A stretch of DNA of 6,936 nt from Deinococcus sp. Its GTDB lineage: Bacteria > Deinococcota > Deinococci > Deinococcales > Thermaceae. Positions within the stretch are counted from its first letter, which is position 1, and each line of letters starts with the position of its first letter. Below are positions 5,766 through 6,936 of this stretch, piece by piece. A model generated the notes under the pieces. It was not told the DNA's origin. It did no database searches and saw only the letters and a program-made list of their open reading frames with translations. A program made the translations under genes and the position numbers. The DNA lies in contig JAMCQK010000108.1 in NCBI GenBank assembly GCA_023382135.1, positions 1 to 6,936 on the forward strand. Reading direction: 5' to 3'.

Positions 5766-6805
5766 TCCTGGCCCAGTTTCTGCTGTACGGCCTCTCGCTC
5801 TTGGGCGTGGGGGCGAGCGACCCTGGGCTTTTAGACAATCACATGGTCAGGATTACGGTGGCTATAGCGGTCACCCTGATTGCTTCCAGGCTCTCCCCTT
5901 CCTTCACCGTGCGCGGAGCCAGGCTGCTCTATCTGGTCTCGCTGGCGTTGTTGGTATTGGTTCTCGTCATAGGAAACGGACCCGGCGGGGTACGCCGCTG
6001 GTTCGACCTCCCTGGAGGCCTGGCTTTTCAGCCCTCAGAGCTGATGAAGGTGGCCATGATTATCTATCTGGCGGCCTTCTTTCACCAGCGCGGCACCGAC
6101 TATCCCATTATGGGACCGGTGGCTGCGGTGGGAGTAGCGGCGGGCTTGGTGCTGGTTGAACCCGACTTTGCCACTGGCCTCTTGCTTTTAGTGCTCGCTG
6201 CTTTCCTGCTGGTGGTGATTGGTGTGCCGTGGAGGAGGCTTGTGGCCATCGGTACCTCCGCCACGCTGGTGGCACTGGCCTTCTCCGGGGCGTTCCTTGG
6301 CAAGTTCAACTACATCCAGGAGCGCTACCAGGGGTACCTGGACTGCCGCTCTGGAAAGGCGGACCCCGCGGCAGACTGCTACCAAGTGTTGCAAGGACAA
6401 AAAGCCATCCTGCGTGCGGGCTTCTTTGGGCAAGGCCCCGGCTCCCAGATGCCCCACCTGCCCGAGAGCCACAACGACATGGTGTTAGCCTCGGTCATCT
6501 GGGCCGGGGGTTGGATGTCCGGCCTGATGGTCTTGATCGCCTACGGCTTGATTCTGGCCCGCGGCCTGCAGATAGCCGCCAACTCGGAAGGTGCGGTCAG
6601 CGTGCTGGCGGTGGGCTTAACCGCCTACTTGTGCCTGCAGGCGGCACTCAACATTGGAGTAGTGCTGGGCATACTGCCCGTGACGGGCGTGCCGCTGCCC
6701 ATGGTGAGTTTTGGCGGGAGTTCGATGCTGGTCTCGGGAGCTGCGCTGGGGCTTTTGCACGCGCTCTCGCGCCAGGCGCTGCGGGCCGAGGCTACAACGT
6801 CCTAA
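5750..6805 (+). CDS. ftsW: Septal peptidoglycan glycosyltransferase, SEDS family (FtsW)
   Basis: A 351-aa polytopic membrane protein of the SEDS family, which polymerises lipid II into glycan strands at the septum together with its class B PBP (FtsI here). About ten membrane segments are visible. Family signatures are RRWFDLPGG (82-90), FQPSELMK (93-100), EPDFATGL (137-144), YQVLQGQKAILRAGFFGQG (211-229), LPESHND (237-243) and the C-terminal PVTGVPLPMVSFGGSS (310-325). D243 sits where the essential Asp of FtsW/RodA (E. coli FtsW D297) is found. Two things differ from the usual pattern: the conserved 'GEELG' after this Asp is replaced by IWAGG (250-254), and the large extracytoplasmic loop carries two cysteines, C199 and C210. 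FtsW rather than RodA is chosen from the operon position after murD and next to ftsI in the same operon; sequence alone would leave some doubt. The gene starts at GTG within murD and ends at TAA 6803-6805. Part of it (6412-6538) is repeated after its end. Confidence 0.92.
   Translation: MDFILILAQFLLYGLSLLGVGASDPGLLDNHMVRITVAIAVTLIASRLSPSFTVRGARLLYLVSLALLVLVLVIGNGPGGVRRWFDLPGGLAFQPSELMKVAMIIYLAAFFHQRGTDYPIMGPVAAVGVAAGLVLVEPDFATGLLLLVLAAFLLVVIGVPWRRLVAIGTSATLVALAFSGAFLGKFNYIQERYQGYLDCRSGKADPAADCYQVLQGQKAILRAGFFGQGPGSQMPHLPESHNDMVLASVIWAGGWMSGLMVLIAYGLILARGLQIAANSEGAVSVLAVGLTAYLCLQAALNIGVVLGILPVTGVPLPMVSFGGSSMLVSGAALGLLHALSRQALRAEATTS
6412..6538 (+). repeat. 127-bp direct repeat, copy 1 (inside ftsW)
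   Basis: This segment encodes FtsW residues from about 222 to 263, including the catalytic Asp region. It is identical base for base to 6810-6936. The base to its left differs (T at 6411, A at 6809), which fixes the left boundary exactly; the right boundary is set by the window end. Confidence 0.97.
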
Positions 6806-6809
6806 AGGA

Positions 6810-6936
6810 GCGTGCGGGCTTCTTTGGGCAAGGCCCCGGCTCCCAGATGCCCCACCTGCCCGAGAGCCACAACGACATGGTGTTAGCCTCGGTCATCTGG
6901 GCCGGGGGTTGGATGTCCGGCCTGATGGTCTTGATC
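6810..6936 (+). repeat. 127-bp direct repeat, copy 2 (window end, out of place)
   Basis: An exact copy of 6412-6538 at an offset of 398 bases, starting 5 nt after the ftsW stop and immediately after a ribosome-binding-like AAAGGAG (6804-6810). The offset is not a multiple of three, and there is no start suited to the FtsW frame, so it is not a functional gene as it stands. It lies where murG would be expected. The most likely cause is an assembly graph loop at a contig end, because 127 is a common largest k-mer size. A real 398-bp tandem duplication is the alternative. Confidence 0.97.

Noticed and set aside
6812..6886. GTG 6812 just after AAAGGAG as the start of murG
   Set aside because: Spacing is only 1 nt, the frame stops at TAG after about 24 codons, and the product has no MurG glycine-rich motif; the sequence is a copy of ftsW.
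1..6936. CRISPR array, insertion sequence, tRNA/rRNA or prophage content
   Set aside because: No regularly spaced repeats, inverted terminal repeats, transposase motifs or RNA gene signatures were seen; the window is filled by cell wall genes.

Overview
The window is a stretch of a bacterial division and cell wall (dcw) cluster, all on the + strand. It has about 60% GC, very tight packing and several GTG/TTG starts. The compact versions of FtsI (450 aa) and MraY (288 aa), together with an extra lipoprotein gene between murF and mraY, fit the Deinococcus-Thermus phylum best. A Meiothermus-like member of the Thermaceae is my preferred guess. The taxon is an inference from composition and gene layout, not from a search.

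Layout: the 3' end of an ftsL-like gene (to 176), ftsI (173-1525), a short AT-rich junction, murF (about 1554-2864), an unrecognised short-signal lipoprotein with propeller-like repeats (2861-3616), mraY (3613-4479), murD (4476-5765) and ftsW (5750-6805). The last 127 bases (6810-6936) are an exact copy of an internal piece of ftsW (6412-6538). Every gene junction except ftsI/murF overlaps (ATGA, GTGA, ATGA, TTGA, then 16 nt), so the set is almost certainly one translationally coupled operon. I see no terminator, RNA gene, CRISPR array or mobile element.

How the genes work together: MurD adds D-Glu to UDP-MurNAc-L-Ala, and MurF adds the D-Ala-D-Ala dipeptide to the tripeptide. MraY moves the finished phospho-MurNAc-pentapeptide onto undecaprenyl phosphate to give lipid I. 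FtsW polymerises lipid II at the septum and FtsI crosslinks the new strands; FtsL is part of the complex that activates FtsW-FtsI. murE, which acts between MurD and MurF and often lies between ftsI and murF, is not present here. murG would be the usual next gene after ftsW, but the window runs into the repeat instead.

The most unusual points are the 127-bp terminal repeat (probably an assembly loop, possibly a real tandem duplication), the uncharacterised lipoprotein inside the cluster, the odd murF 5' end with no ATG, and lineage-type changes in FtsW and MurD motifs.
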